Source: Vibrio sagamiensis NBRC 104589
GTDB lineage: Bacteria; Pseudomonadota; Gammaproteobacteria; Enterobacterales; Vibrionaceae
Direction of reading: 5' to 3'
Length of the DNA: 64,000 nt
NCBI RefSeq assembly: GCF_007990935.1
Contig: NZ_BJXJ01000011.1
Span: 1 to 64,000, forward strand
Shown: positions 57,025 to 64,000 of the stretch, piece after piece
Position numbering within the stretch: position 1 is the stretch's first letter
Layout: each line of letters begins with the position of its first letter
Notes under the pieces: model-generated
Seen by the model: the letters and a program-made list of their open reading frames with translations, nothing else
Database searches by the model: none
Told to the model about the DNA's origin: nothing
Made by a program: the position numbers and the translations under genes

Positions 57025-58323
57025 TTATGCTTTCGAAAGACTGACTTTTTCTTCTGCTAACCCAGCGGTTGGGTTATTAAAGCAGTTTTCATCCAAAGCA
57101 CCTTCAGATTTAGCAACAATGACGGTTACAGCACTATCACCAGTGATATTGACGGCAGTACGAATCATATCTAGAAGACGATCAACACCCATAATCAAGC
57201 CTATCCCTTCTAGTGGAAGGCCAACCTGGTTTAGAACCATAGCAAGCATAATAAGCCCAACACCAGGGACTCCGGCAGTACCAATTGATGCTAATGTCGC
57301 CGTTAAGATGACCATTAAGTAATCACCCATTGTTAGGTCTATGTTGAAAGCTTGAGCAATGAAGGCTGTCGCGACACCTTGCATGATTGCCGTGCCATCC
57401 ATGTTTATTGTTGCGCCGAGTGGGATTGTGAAAGATGAAACTCGGTTTTCAACACCCATGCGATACTTCGCTGTTTCCATAGTGACTGGAATGGTGGCAT
57501 TAGATGATGCGGTAGAAAATGCAAACATTACGGCATCTTTCATCTTTTTCAGGAAAGTTATCGGACTTAACCCAGTGAAGGTTTTAAGCATGAGGCTGTA
57601 AGTCACTAGTCCATGAATTAACAAAGTACCCGCTAGAACTAGGAAATATTCAGCGAGAGTAAAGATCGCGCTTAATCCTAAGCCAGTAAACAGTTTGGCC
57701 ATTAAGAAGAACACACCATATGGCGCTAGATTCATTAATATCGCAACCAGTTTCATGATTACTTCATTGATGTCGGAGAAAAAAGCAGCAATGCGTTCAC
57801 CAGGCTTACCAGATGCACTAATTGCAATTCCAAATAATACAGCGAATACGATGACTTGTAATGTTTTCCCTTCAGCCATGGCACTGATAGGGTTGGTCGG
57901 GAACATATTAATAATTACTTGTCCCAGCGATGGAGCTTCAGCTGACTTAAATGAGCTGGCCGCGGTAAGGTCTGCGCCTGCTCCAGGTTGGAACAAGGTC
58001 CCCATGGTGAGTGCCAACGTAATGGCAACGGCGGTCGTTGTTATGTAGAAAGCAAGAGTCTTCCCTCCCATACGTCCTAATGTTGATAAATCTTTTAAAG
58101 AACTGGTACCACAAACCAGCGATACAAAGATAAGCGGTACAACAAGCATCTTTAGGCTTGCGACAAATATTTGTCCACCTACTTCAAACAATCCATTAAC
58201 GATATATGTGTCGACAAATCCGTTGTCGGAAAACAGAGTGCGGATTGCAAACCCTGTCAAGATACCCGCGACCATACCTAAAATAACTCGGCTGGTTAGC
58301 GACATCGGTTTCTTGGTATTCAT
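57025..58323 (-). CDS. dicarboxylate/amino acid:cation symporter (DAACS family)
   Basis: 432 residues from the ATG at 58323, which has AAGGAG 8 bases upstream. Hairpin 1 (FSTASSNATIPVTMETA) and the substrate/sodium motif GATINMDGTAIMQG, plus the C-terminal DRLLDMIRTAVNITGD, are those of GltP/DctA-type carriers. It imports C4-dicarboxylates or acidic amino acids with Na+ or H+. The precise substrate is unresolved; the SNATIP hairpin resembles glutamate/aspartate carriers. Confidence 0.85.
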   Translation of the reverse strand: MNTKKPMSLTSRVILGMVAGILTGFAIRTLFSDNGFVDTYIVNGLFEVGGQIFVASLKMLVVPLIFVSLVCGTSSLKDLSTLGRMGGKTLAFYITTTAVAITLALTMGTLFQPGAGADLTAASSFKSAEAPSLGQVIINMFPTNPISAMAEGKTLQVIVFAVLFGIAISASGKPGERIAAFFSDINEVIMKLVAILMNLAPYGVFFLMAKLFTGLGLSAIFTLAEYFLVLAGTLLIHGLVTYSLMLKTFTGLSPITFLKKMKDAVMFAFSTASSNATIPVTMETAKYRMGVENRVSSFTIPLGATINMDGTAIMQGVATAFIAQAFNIDLTMGDYLMVILTATLASIGTAGVPGVGLIMLAMVLNQVGLPLEGIGLIMGVDRLLDMIRTAVNITGDSAVTVIVAKSEGALDENCFNNPTAGLAEEKVSLSKA

Positions 58324-58528
58324 GAGAATACTCCTTATAGTTATGCACATTGAGTTCACTTCAAGGCGGTATGAAGGGTATCAGCGGAGTGTGAAAACGA
58401 GAAAGAGTAATTGATCTATTTGTTAATAGGTGTGAACTTTGTCACCAAATAATAACTTTTATATCATTAATGAGGTGCTTGTTTGAATTTTTAAAAAAAA
58501 CTATTAACTGAATTGTTATTTTTGTGAA

Positions 58529-58843
58529 TTATATTCTATGTTCAACTAACATGCGTGATTTTAGGAACTCCATCTCAGTTGTGCAGGAAGCTTCTGAGGA
58601 GAAAAACTCTCCCATATACCCAACCATCTCAGAAATACATCCAGAATTTTTCTTTTCAATCTGAATGAGTGCATCTGCTTTAAATATGGGTGATGAAAGT
58701 TGCACAAAAGCTAGATCAAGTGCGGTGAAGAATAAAATAAATTAGATAATCAAACATTTAGAATTAATTAGGATGCTGAAAAGTTGTCTTAAATCGATTT
58801 CATCATCCATACTGTCCACTGCGGAGTTTTTTATATTATTCAT
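58529..58843 (-). pseudogene. N-terminal remnant of Wzc-like tyrosine autokinase
   Basis: From the ATG at 58843 the reading frame gives MDDEIDLRQLFSILINSKCLII, an internal TAA, then continues in the same frame with FKADALIQIEKKNSG and SSEASCTTEMEFLKSRM. This is the Wzz domain at the start of Wzc kinases. The rest of the gene (kinase domain) is missing before the symporter gene. Its ATG overlaps the wzb stop (TAATG), the original operon arrangement. Confidence 0.8.
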
Positions 58844-59073
58844 TACTGCTTACTATTATTTTTGTTGCCTATAATTTTTACCCATGAATCTGCAGCCTTT
58901 TTTAATAAAGAAAAAGTATGTACAAAGGCCTCTTTACTTTTTTCAGAAGGAACTGGGATATCGATAGACTCGATCCTGTGACCAAATAGCATGGTTTTCC
59001 CTCTTGCTTCTGGGGCAATATCTTTCAGGGCTTCAATGTGGCCTTGTTCCATTACTAGGATAAGATCTTGGCT
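58843..59073 (-). pseudogene. C-terminal remnant of Wzb-like low-MW tyrosine phosphatase
   Basis: Open segment reading DLILVMEQGHIEAL, DIAPEARGKTMLFGH and a C-terminal helix as in Wzb phosphatases. The N-terminal half with the CxxxxxR phosphate-binding loop is absent. It joins the wza remnant out of frame, marking an internal deletion at about 59073. Confidence 0.8.
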
Positions 59074-59973
59074 GTCGCATAGACAATGTCATAAGGATTT
59101 AAATCAAACTCAGTACCAATCACCAAGGCAGCAGTATCAGAAATGTTAAGTTGAAGAATATCGGCAGCCACATCTTTTTCTTTTGAACGTCTTATAACGA
59201 ATACTCCACTTGTGTCAGCTGAAACTTGATTGATTCTCTCCACATGACTTAACGCTTCAGTAAGGCTCATTCCTGCACGATCAATTTTTAATAATTTAGA
59301 GTCATTGACTTTGCCCATAACAAAGACTTTCTGAGCATCATTTCTAAGAATATGTACGATGTCACCAGGATTTAATAGCTTATTTTCGGTCAGATCCCCT
59401 TTTTTCATCAAAGCATAGAGCGAAACAGTTTGAACGTTATCACCTCTGGTTAAGGTAACATTACGCCAATCAGCGTCTGGTGAAAGGCTGCCTATCAGGT
59501 TTACAGCACTAATGTAGTTAAAGGAATAATCATAATAGCCTGTTGTCCAGCTTTATTGACCCCCTGTGATGTAAGACTTTTGTGAACGAAAAGCTGCGAC
59601 ACTAACATCCACTTGAGGAGTTTCGATATATCTTACAAGCTTTTTAGTGATCTCAATGCGAATCTTACGGACATTTTTTACCAGAAACTTTTATTATTCC
59701 GATATAAGGATAGAAAATGTTACCGTCAGCATAAACCCAGTGCCCAGCTTCAGAAAAGCTACGATAAGAACCTGCAGGAATAGTAAGCTTAGGATGATCC
59801 TAAATAGTAATGTTCAATATATCTCCAGGACCAACATGATATTCATAGGCTGCAATGTCACTTTCAATCTGTAAATTAACTGATGCTTGAATTTTCCGTT
59901 CCTTAAACGCAGTGATCCTATTTAGTTTTAAAGGATATACTTGGAAGTTTATATCTCTAACCTGGGTGTTTTC
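59074..59973 (-). pseudogene. decayed Wza-like polysaccharide export outer-membrane gene
   Basis: The minus strand encodes successive Wza segments in order: YEYHVGPGDILNITI, a [17 protein letters not shown] and [10 protein letters not shown]. Then come [20 protein letters not shown] and [10 protein letters not shown], a frameshift near 59515, and SPDADWRNVTLTRG, ALMKKGDLTENKLLNPGD, KVFVMGKV and SLTEALSHVERI. Signal peptide and lipobox are lost, as is the C-terminal helix. At least one stop and one frameshift make it non-functional. Confidence 0.85.
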
Positions 59974-60413
59974 TTGGTTTTTTCTTTAGATTATTCTTTT
60001 TGAAAAGAGGGTTTTATAACAATTATTATTGTAATTATTTAACTATAAATTGAAGCTGAAATTTAATCAATGTATTTATCTTACATTAATTAATGGCTAT
60101 TCTGTTATTTGTTATTTGTTATTTGTTATTTGTTATTAATGATTATACTGTTTTTTGTGCTGTTCTTTCTTTGTGGCGAAAGTGTTTTTATTTAGCTCTT
60201 TTGGTGATAGGAAATATCTCCTACAGGTGCACTCTAAGGCATTCCATTTTTGTGTGAGTTGCTCGGATACTGAAATAGGGTAAAAAAACAGAAAGTTTTC
60301 AATCTGCGGATATACTTTATAAGTGCAATATTCATAGATTGTTGGCATTGTTATTAATGTTATTTGTATCATTAAAATTGAATAAAGTTTGTTGGTTAAG
60401 ATGTGGGGGAGTC
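59974..60413. other. intergenic region upstream of patatin gene, with heptamer repeat
   Basis: AT-rich; contains the GTTATTT repeat at 60104-60137 and the SD (GGGGGAG) of the patatin gene at the right end. An open frame at 60136-60372 on the minus strand lacks an SD and a family. Confidence 0.5.
60104..60137. repeat. tandem heptamer repeat GTTATTT
   Basis: Four exact copies plus six bases of a fifth. A unit length not divisible by three and a position 277 bases before a start codon suit slippage affecting transcription rather than frame. Confidence 0.8.
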
Positions 60414-61271
60414 ATGACAAAAAAGGCAATTGTCGTTGAGGGGGGGGCAATGCGTGGCGTCTTTGCTAGTGGTGTTTTGGATGCTTTTTTAGAACATGAC
60501 TATAAACCGTTTGATTTTGCTATAGGGGTGTCGGCTGGAGCATCAACTTTAATTGGTTACTTAACAGATTCGCCTTATAGAAGTATTAATATCATTACTA
60601 AGCTTGCAACAAGTAAGAGATTTTTCAATCCAACTCGATTTCTGAAAGGTGGTGACCTTATTGATGTGAAGTGGTTATTTGAGGAATCTAATCGTTTATA
60701 TCCTATCAATGAAGATAAGCTTTTTGAAGGTATGCCTTTTTTAGCAGCTGCGACCAATATTGATACGGGGACTGCTGATTACTATCGAGTCAACCGAAAA
60801 AACTTTTCGCATACGATGGAAGCTACGACCGCTCTGCCCATTGCATACCGACACACTCCTAATGTATCAGGTTCATGCTATACCGATGGTGGTGTTGCAG
60901 ATTCAATTCCTGTTCGTGAAGCCTATCGACGTGGTGCAGAAGATATTACAGTGATCTTATCACATTGTCTCGATTATGAAAAAAAGCCTGTTAAAACTCC
61001 TTGGTTAATGAAGAAATTATTCGCAGATTACCCACAAATAGCAGAAGCAATGTTGCATAGATCAGATAACTATAATGAGTCTTTGGCGTTTATTCGCAAT
61101 CCACCTAAAGGCGTTTGTATTCGTGTGATTGCGCCTCCTAATGCTTTTCAAGTTCAGCGTCTTTCGATGAGGCAATCCGTACTCTTAGAGGGGTATCAGA
61201 TGGGACTGGATGCTGGACATAATCACGTGGAGAGTTTATTTCAGTTAAATTCTACCTTAATCTGCGAATAA
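60414..61271 (+). CDS. patatin-like phospholipase (YjjU-like)
   Basis: 285 residues from the ATG at 60414 (GGGGGAG 3 bases upstream); an upstream frame extension of 25 codons lacks an SD. Patatin motifs: glycine-rich oxyanion loop GGAMRG at 10-15, nucleophile GVSAG with Ser40 and DGG with Asp156. Serine-aspartate dyad hydrolase acting on acyl lipids; no signal peptide, so intracellular. Confidence 0.85.
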   Translation: MTKKAIVVEGGAMRGVFASGVLDAFLEHDYKPFDFAIGVSAGASTLIGYLTDSPYRSINIITKLATSKRFFNPTRFLKGGDLIDVKWLFEESNRLYPINEDKLFEGMPFLAAATNIDTGTADYYRVNRKNFSHTMEATTALPIAYRHTPNVSGSCYTDGGVADSIPVREAYRRGAEDITVILSHCLDYEKKPVKTPWLMKKLFADYPQIAEAMLHRSDNYNESLAFIRNPPKGVCIRVIAPPNAFQVQRLSMRQSVLLEGYQMGLDAGHNHVESLFQLNSTLICE

Positions 61272-61337
61272 GAAAGATTTAGAAAAGAGATCGGCTTTTT
61301 ATTTTTACAAAAATGTCAATATATTAAGGAAGAGGAT

Positions 61338-61826
61338 ATGCAAAGTTTCCATATCAGAAGATTAAGAGAAGAAGATGTACCTCTTTTAGAAGGGCTTTTA
61401 GCTGAGTTAGACGCTTCACACTACAAAGGTGATCCTCAGTCTTATCGCTCAGCTGAAGAAATGGCGGAAATAAGACAAAAACAGCATATTTTTGAGCGTT
61501 ATTTTGACGGCAGTATCATAGCATTCATTGCCTCTTCACATCGTAAGGTTGTCGGCTTTGTTTCTGGAAGCATCCGTCATACAGCAACATTAACATCACC
61601 AAAAAAGAAGGTCGGTTTTATTAACGAGCTAGTTGTTACTGATGAGTATCGTGATGCCGGCGTTGAATTATCTCTAATGGATCGGATTGAGAGTGATTTT
61701 AAGCATCATGATATTGAAGAAATTGGTCTGACCGTTGCGTCATTTAATCAGAAAAGTGAAGATTTCTATCATATGATGGGCTATAGAGTAACAGTTAAGA
61801 GCATGACGAAGCGCGGTACTATTTAG
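61338..61826 (+). CDS. GNAT-family acetyltransferase
   Basis: 162 residues, 66 bases after the patatin gene and with an SD (GGAAGAGG). Acetyl-CoA binding region ELVVTDEYRDAGVELSLMDRIE is a degenerate form of the Q/R-x-x-G-x-G loop (R-D-A-G-V-E), and a C-terminal ASFNQKSEDFYHMMGYRV is typical. The substrate is unknown. Confidence 0.8.
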   Translation: MQSFHIRRLREEDVPLLEGLLAELDASHYKGDPQSYRSAEEMAEIRQKQHIFERYFDGSIIAFIASSHRKVVGFVSGSIRHTATLTSPKKKVGFINELVVTDEYRDAGVELSLMDRIESDFKHHDIEEIGLTVASFNQKSEDFYHMMGYRVTVKSMTKRGTI

Positions 61827-61838
61827 GTAAAAGCGGCA

Positions 61839-61875
61839 ATATACCCAAGCGGCTTTTGAAGTTCTTTGGGTATAT
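61839..61875. terminator. bidirectional terminator / extragenic repeat
   Basis: ATATACCCAA/TTGGGTATAT stem (10 bp, perfect) with T-rich flank, between convergent genes. The arms are a variant of the TATACCCAAGTA repeat. Confidence 0.7.
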
Positions 61876-61885
61876 TTTTCTTATG

Positions 61886-62341
61886 TTACTTTTCTAGATA
61901 CTGTATTTCTTGAACCGAATTCTCAAGTTTAAGTATTGCATTCTTTATCTCTGTCGGCATGGTCGCTTTGCAATTTTTTTCAAAATCAAAAATAACAATA
62001 GTTGCAGATCCTTTAGTAACAATCTTGCCTAGTTTTTTACTAAAAATCTGATATTCCATGGTAAAGCGATCAGTTTTAATATCTGTGGTACGTGCACCGA
62101 CACACAGAGTGTCAGGAAAGGTAACGGGCATCTTGTAGGTGCACTGAGTATCTTTGATTATTGGGCCAACATGACAAGTCTGTAAATCAAATACTAGAGT
62201 TATGGCCCTAAAATACTCTAAACGTGCAATTTCAAAATAGCGAAAATACATTACATTATTAACATGTTTTAAAGCATCCATATCTCCCCATGCTACTTGA
62301 ATCTCGGTTATTAAGGGAAATGTTTTAAAGAATGTATCCAC
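61886..62341 (-). CDS. acyl-CoA thioesterase (4HBT hotdog fold)
   Basis: 151 residues. The 4-hydroxybenzoyl-CoA thioesterase signature VAWGDMDALKHVNNVMYFRYFE is complete, with the catalytic Asp in GDMD. It hydrolyses acyl-CoA esters; the substrate range is unknown. ATG start at the 5-prime end of the frame. Confidence 0.85.
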   Translation of the reverse strand: MDTFFKTFPLITEIQVAWGDMDALKHVNNVMYFRYFEIARLEYFRAITLVFDLQTCHVGPIIKDTQCTYKMPVTFPDTLCVGARTTDIKTDRFTMEYQIFSKKLGKIVTKGSATIVIFDFEKNCKATMPTEIKNAILKLENSVQEIQYLEK

Positions 62342-62649
62342 GATTTGATTCCTTATCTTTCAGCCGTTCACCCTTAACTGAATTGAGTAAATATGACTTT
62401 TTTGATTTTTTGTGTGTTTAAAATGTAACACAGATGCGTTTGTTTTGTTGTCGTTTTTTGGGATAAGTACAAAACTCTAACAAAGTGTGAATACTTAGTA
62501 TGTGTGTTTTTAATTAAGCAACTTCAAGGCACATAGATATATGTTTATTTCTATTTTTTTATCAATAAGTTTGACCTTCAGCTCGCCTTAGCACATGCTT
62601 GTTAAGGCAGTACGCCACTATTTCATTTAGGTTTAATAAGGAAGCACTT
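62342..62649. other. intergenic region between thioesterase and HU genes
   Basis: 308 bases; holds two divergent promoters, nothing else supported. Confidence 0.4.
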
Positions 62650-62925
62650 ATGAATAAAGCACAATTAGTTGAGTACATTGCAAAAACAGCTGATATTTCA
62701 AAAGCTAAAGCTGAAGCTGCACTGGGTGCTGTTACTGAAGGAGTAACACAAGCGTTATCAAATGGAGATGACGTCTCACTGATTGGTTTTGGTACGTTTA
62801 GAGTAAATGAACGTGCAGCACGAACTGGCCGTAATCCAAGAACAGGGGAAGATATTCAAATTGCAGCTGCAAAAGTACCTGCTTTTAAAGCAGGGAAAGC
62901 ACTTAAAGAAGCATGTAACGTATAA
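62650..62925 (+). CDS. HU-type nucleoid protein
   Basis: 91 residues from the ATG at 62650 with SD AAGGAA; the frame is open 17 codons upstream without an SD. HU/IHF family: [42 protein letters not shown] and C-terminal [19 protein letters not shown]-bending protein that wraps and organises the nucleoid. V. cholerae has HupA and HupB elsewhere, so this may be an extra HU; the assignment to alpha or beta is not made. Confidence 0.9.
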   Translation: MNKAQLVEYIAKTADISKAKAEAALGAVTEGVTQALSNGDDVSLIGFGTFRVNERAARTGRNPRTGEDIQIAAAKVPAFKAGKALKEACNV

Positions 62926-63185
62926 AATACGTTCAATTAAAAGTGGTGAGCCATCGTGTTGGTGGCTTCCATTAGTTTTCTATTGTTGTATAAATACTAA
63001 TATGCCAGTAAATTTTTAGTCTCTTTCCCTTGAATCTCTTTTTGTGGAATGATGTTGAATCACTTCCGTTTAAACACTAATCCCCAAATCCCCCCAACTT
63101 TAAATTACGTGGGCATTGTAATTGATATTACTAAAAAGCGATCCCTTTTAGATTGTATTCGTAATAGTCTTTGGGAGGAATGCTT

Positions 63186-64000
63186 ATGAGTTTAAAACGA
63201 TACTTCGAAAAACACGCTCCGAAATTCTCGTCTGGTGGCCGATATCACACGTTCTATCCACTCTTTGAAGCCGTTGAAACTTTGTTTTATACCCCAGGTC
63301 GCGTTAACAAAGGAATCACTCATGTCCGTGATAGCATTGATTTAAAACGTATCATGATTGTAGTTTGGTTAATGGCATTACCTACGATGTTTTGGGGAAT
63401 GTATAATATCGGCCTGCAGTCGAGCAATGTTCTTTTACACGGGCTTAACTCAAGTTCTGCACAGCAAGTTATCAACGAAACTTGGCAGCTCAATTTGGTT
63501 TGGGGCTCTTTGGACAAGATTGCTGAATCAGGCTGGCTGGGAAAAACATTACTTGGGGCAACTTATTTCCTTCCGGTTTATTTGACAGTATTTGCCGTTG
63601 GTGGTTTCTGGGAAGTACTTTTCGCTATTGTGCGTAAGCACGAAATCAATGAAGGCTTTTTTGTCAGCTCAATCTTATTCTCTTTAACACTTCCCCCAAC
63701 TATTCCATTGTGGCAAGCGGCTTTGGGTATTACGTTTGGTGTCGTTGTCGCTAAAGAAGTCTTTGGTGGTACTGGTCGCAACTTTCTTAACCCCGCTCTT
63801 GCGGGAAGAGCATTCTTATATTTCGCTTATCCTGCCAGTATGTCTGGTGGGCTTGTCTGGGTAACGGTTGATGGTTATTCTGGAGCGACACCGCTAAGTC
63901 TCTGGTACGCAGGTGGTCAAGAAGGTCTTGTTCAGGCAATGACGGGTCTTCAGATGACTTGGTTAGATGCATTTTTAGGCCGAATACCGGGATCGATGGG
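63186..64000 (+). CDS. NqrB-like subunit of sodium-translocating NADH:quinone reductase (partial, runs off the window)
   Basis: The first 271 codons; SD GGGAGGA lies 8 bases before the ATG. Strong resemblance to Nqr[53 protein letters not shown], then [10 protein letters not shown] with the threonine that carries covalent FMN in V. cholerae NqrB. It lacks an nqrA immediately upstream; the preceding gene is HU. Membrane protein with multiple helices. The paralogue of the standard nqr operon is likely, but the downstream genes are outside the window. Confidence 0.85.
   Translation, partial: MSLKRYFEKHAPKFSSGGRYHTFYPLFEAVETLFYTPGRVNKGITHVRDSIDLKRIMIVVWLMALPTMFWGMYNIGLQSSNVLLHGLNSSSAQQVINETWQLNLVWGSLDKIAESGWLGKTLLGATYFLPVYLTVFAVGGFWEVLFAIVRKHEINEGFFVSSILFSLTLPPTIPLWQAALGITFGVVVAKEVFGGTGRNFLNPALAGRAFLYFAYPASMSGGLVWVTVDGYSGATPLSLWYAGGQEGLVQAMTGLQMTWLDAFLGRIPGSM

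Noticed and set aside
1..64000. CRISPR arrays, rRNA, tRNA
   Set aside because: None seen on reading the sequence.

Overview
The window looks like a Vibrio chromosome segment. The clearest markers are a Qrr-type quorum-sensing small RNA preceded by three LuxO-like boxes and a sigma-54 promoter, a DUF2850-type protein, NhaD, a GH18 chitinase, an Nqr subunit and a maltodextrin/glycogen gene set (malT, malP, malQ, glgB, glgX). From memory, malT-malPQ-glgB, nhaD and nagB lie on the second chromosome in V. cholerae, so chromosome II is my best guess for this window. That placement is inference, not something the sequence proves.

Layout. 0.2-4.2 kb: an MFS transporter and a propeller-like secreted or anchored protein, an IS91-like transposase remnant, a metallophosphoesterase and a small Trp-rich protein. 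4.3-10.9 kb: an accessory, AT-rich stretch with a V. cholerae cytolysin-like pore-forming toxin, the wreck of an ABC exporter ATPase and a 909-residue protein of unknown function. 10.9-32.4 kb: mostly housekeeping genes (lipocalin, DASS anion transporter, nagB, maoP/hdfR pair, Ada-AlkA fusion with ogt, nhaD, hydrolase, chitinase, glgX, secreted endonuclease) separated by long AT-rich spacers.

33.1-40.7 kb: an eight-gene, same-strand, tightly packed and visibly AT-rich cluster. It encodes an Fe(II)/2OG (PhyH-type) dioxygenase, a glycosyltransferase-like protein, an ornithine-decarboxylase-like fold III PLP enzyme, a GNAT, a GT2 glycosyltransferase, a hexapeptide acyltransferase, a GalU-like nucleotidyltransferase and a MATE exporter. 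It has no NRPS, PKS, polymerase or flippase gene. I read it as a self-contained pathway for a small, decarboxylated, hydroxylated, acylated and/or glycosylated metabolite that is exported. This is the best candidate for an undescribed system here.

40.9-46.2 kb: a TPR/Sel1-like protein, SstT, a three-gene copper-delivery operon (PCuAC, SCO1, small exported protein) and a DUF368 membrane protein. 46.3-46.6 kb: the qrr locus. 46.7-57 kb: malT facing away from a malP-malQ operon, followed by glgB. Phosphorylase, 4-alpha-glucanotransferase, branching enzyme and (18 kb away) GlgX debranching enzyme together interconvert maltodextrins, glycogen and glucose-1-phosphate; MalT boxes lie before malP. 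57-64 kb: a dicarboxylate/amino acid symporter, decayed remnants of a wza-wzb-wzc capsule export operon, a patatin, a GNAT, a thioesterase, an HU protein and the first 272 codons of an NqrB that has no nqrA in front of it.

I saw no rRNA, tRNA, CRISPR array or intact insertion sequence.
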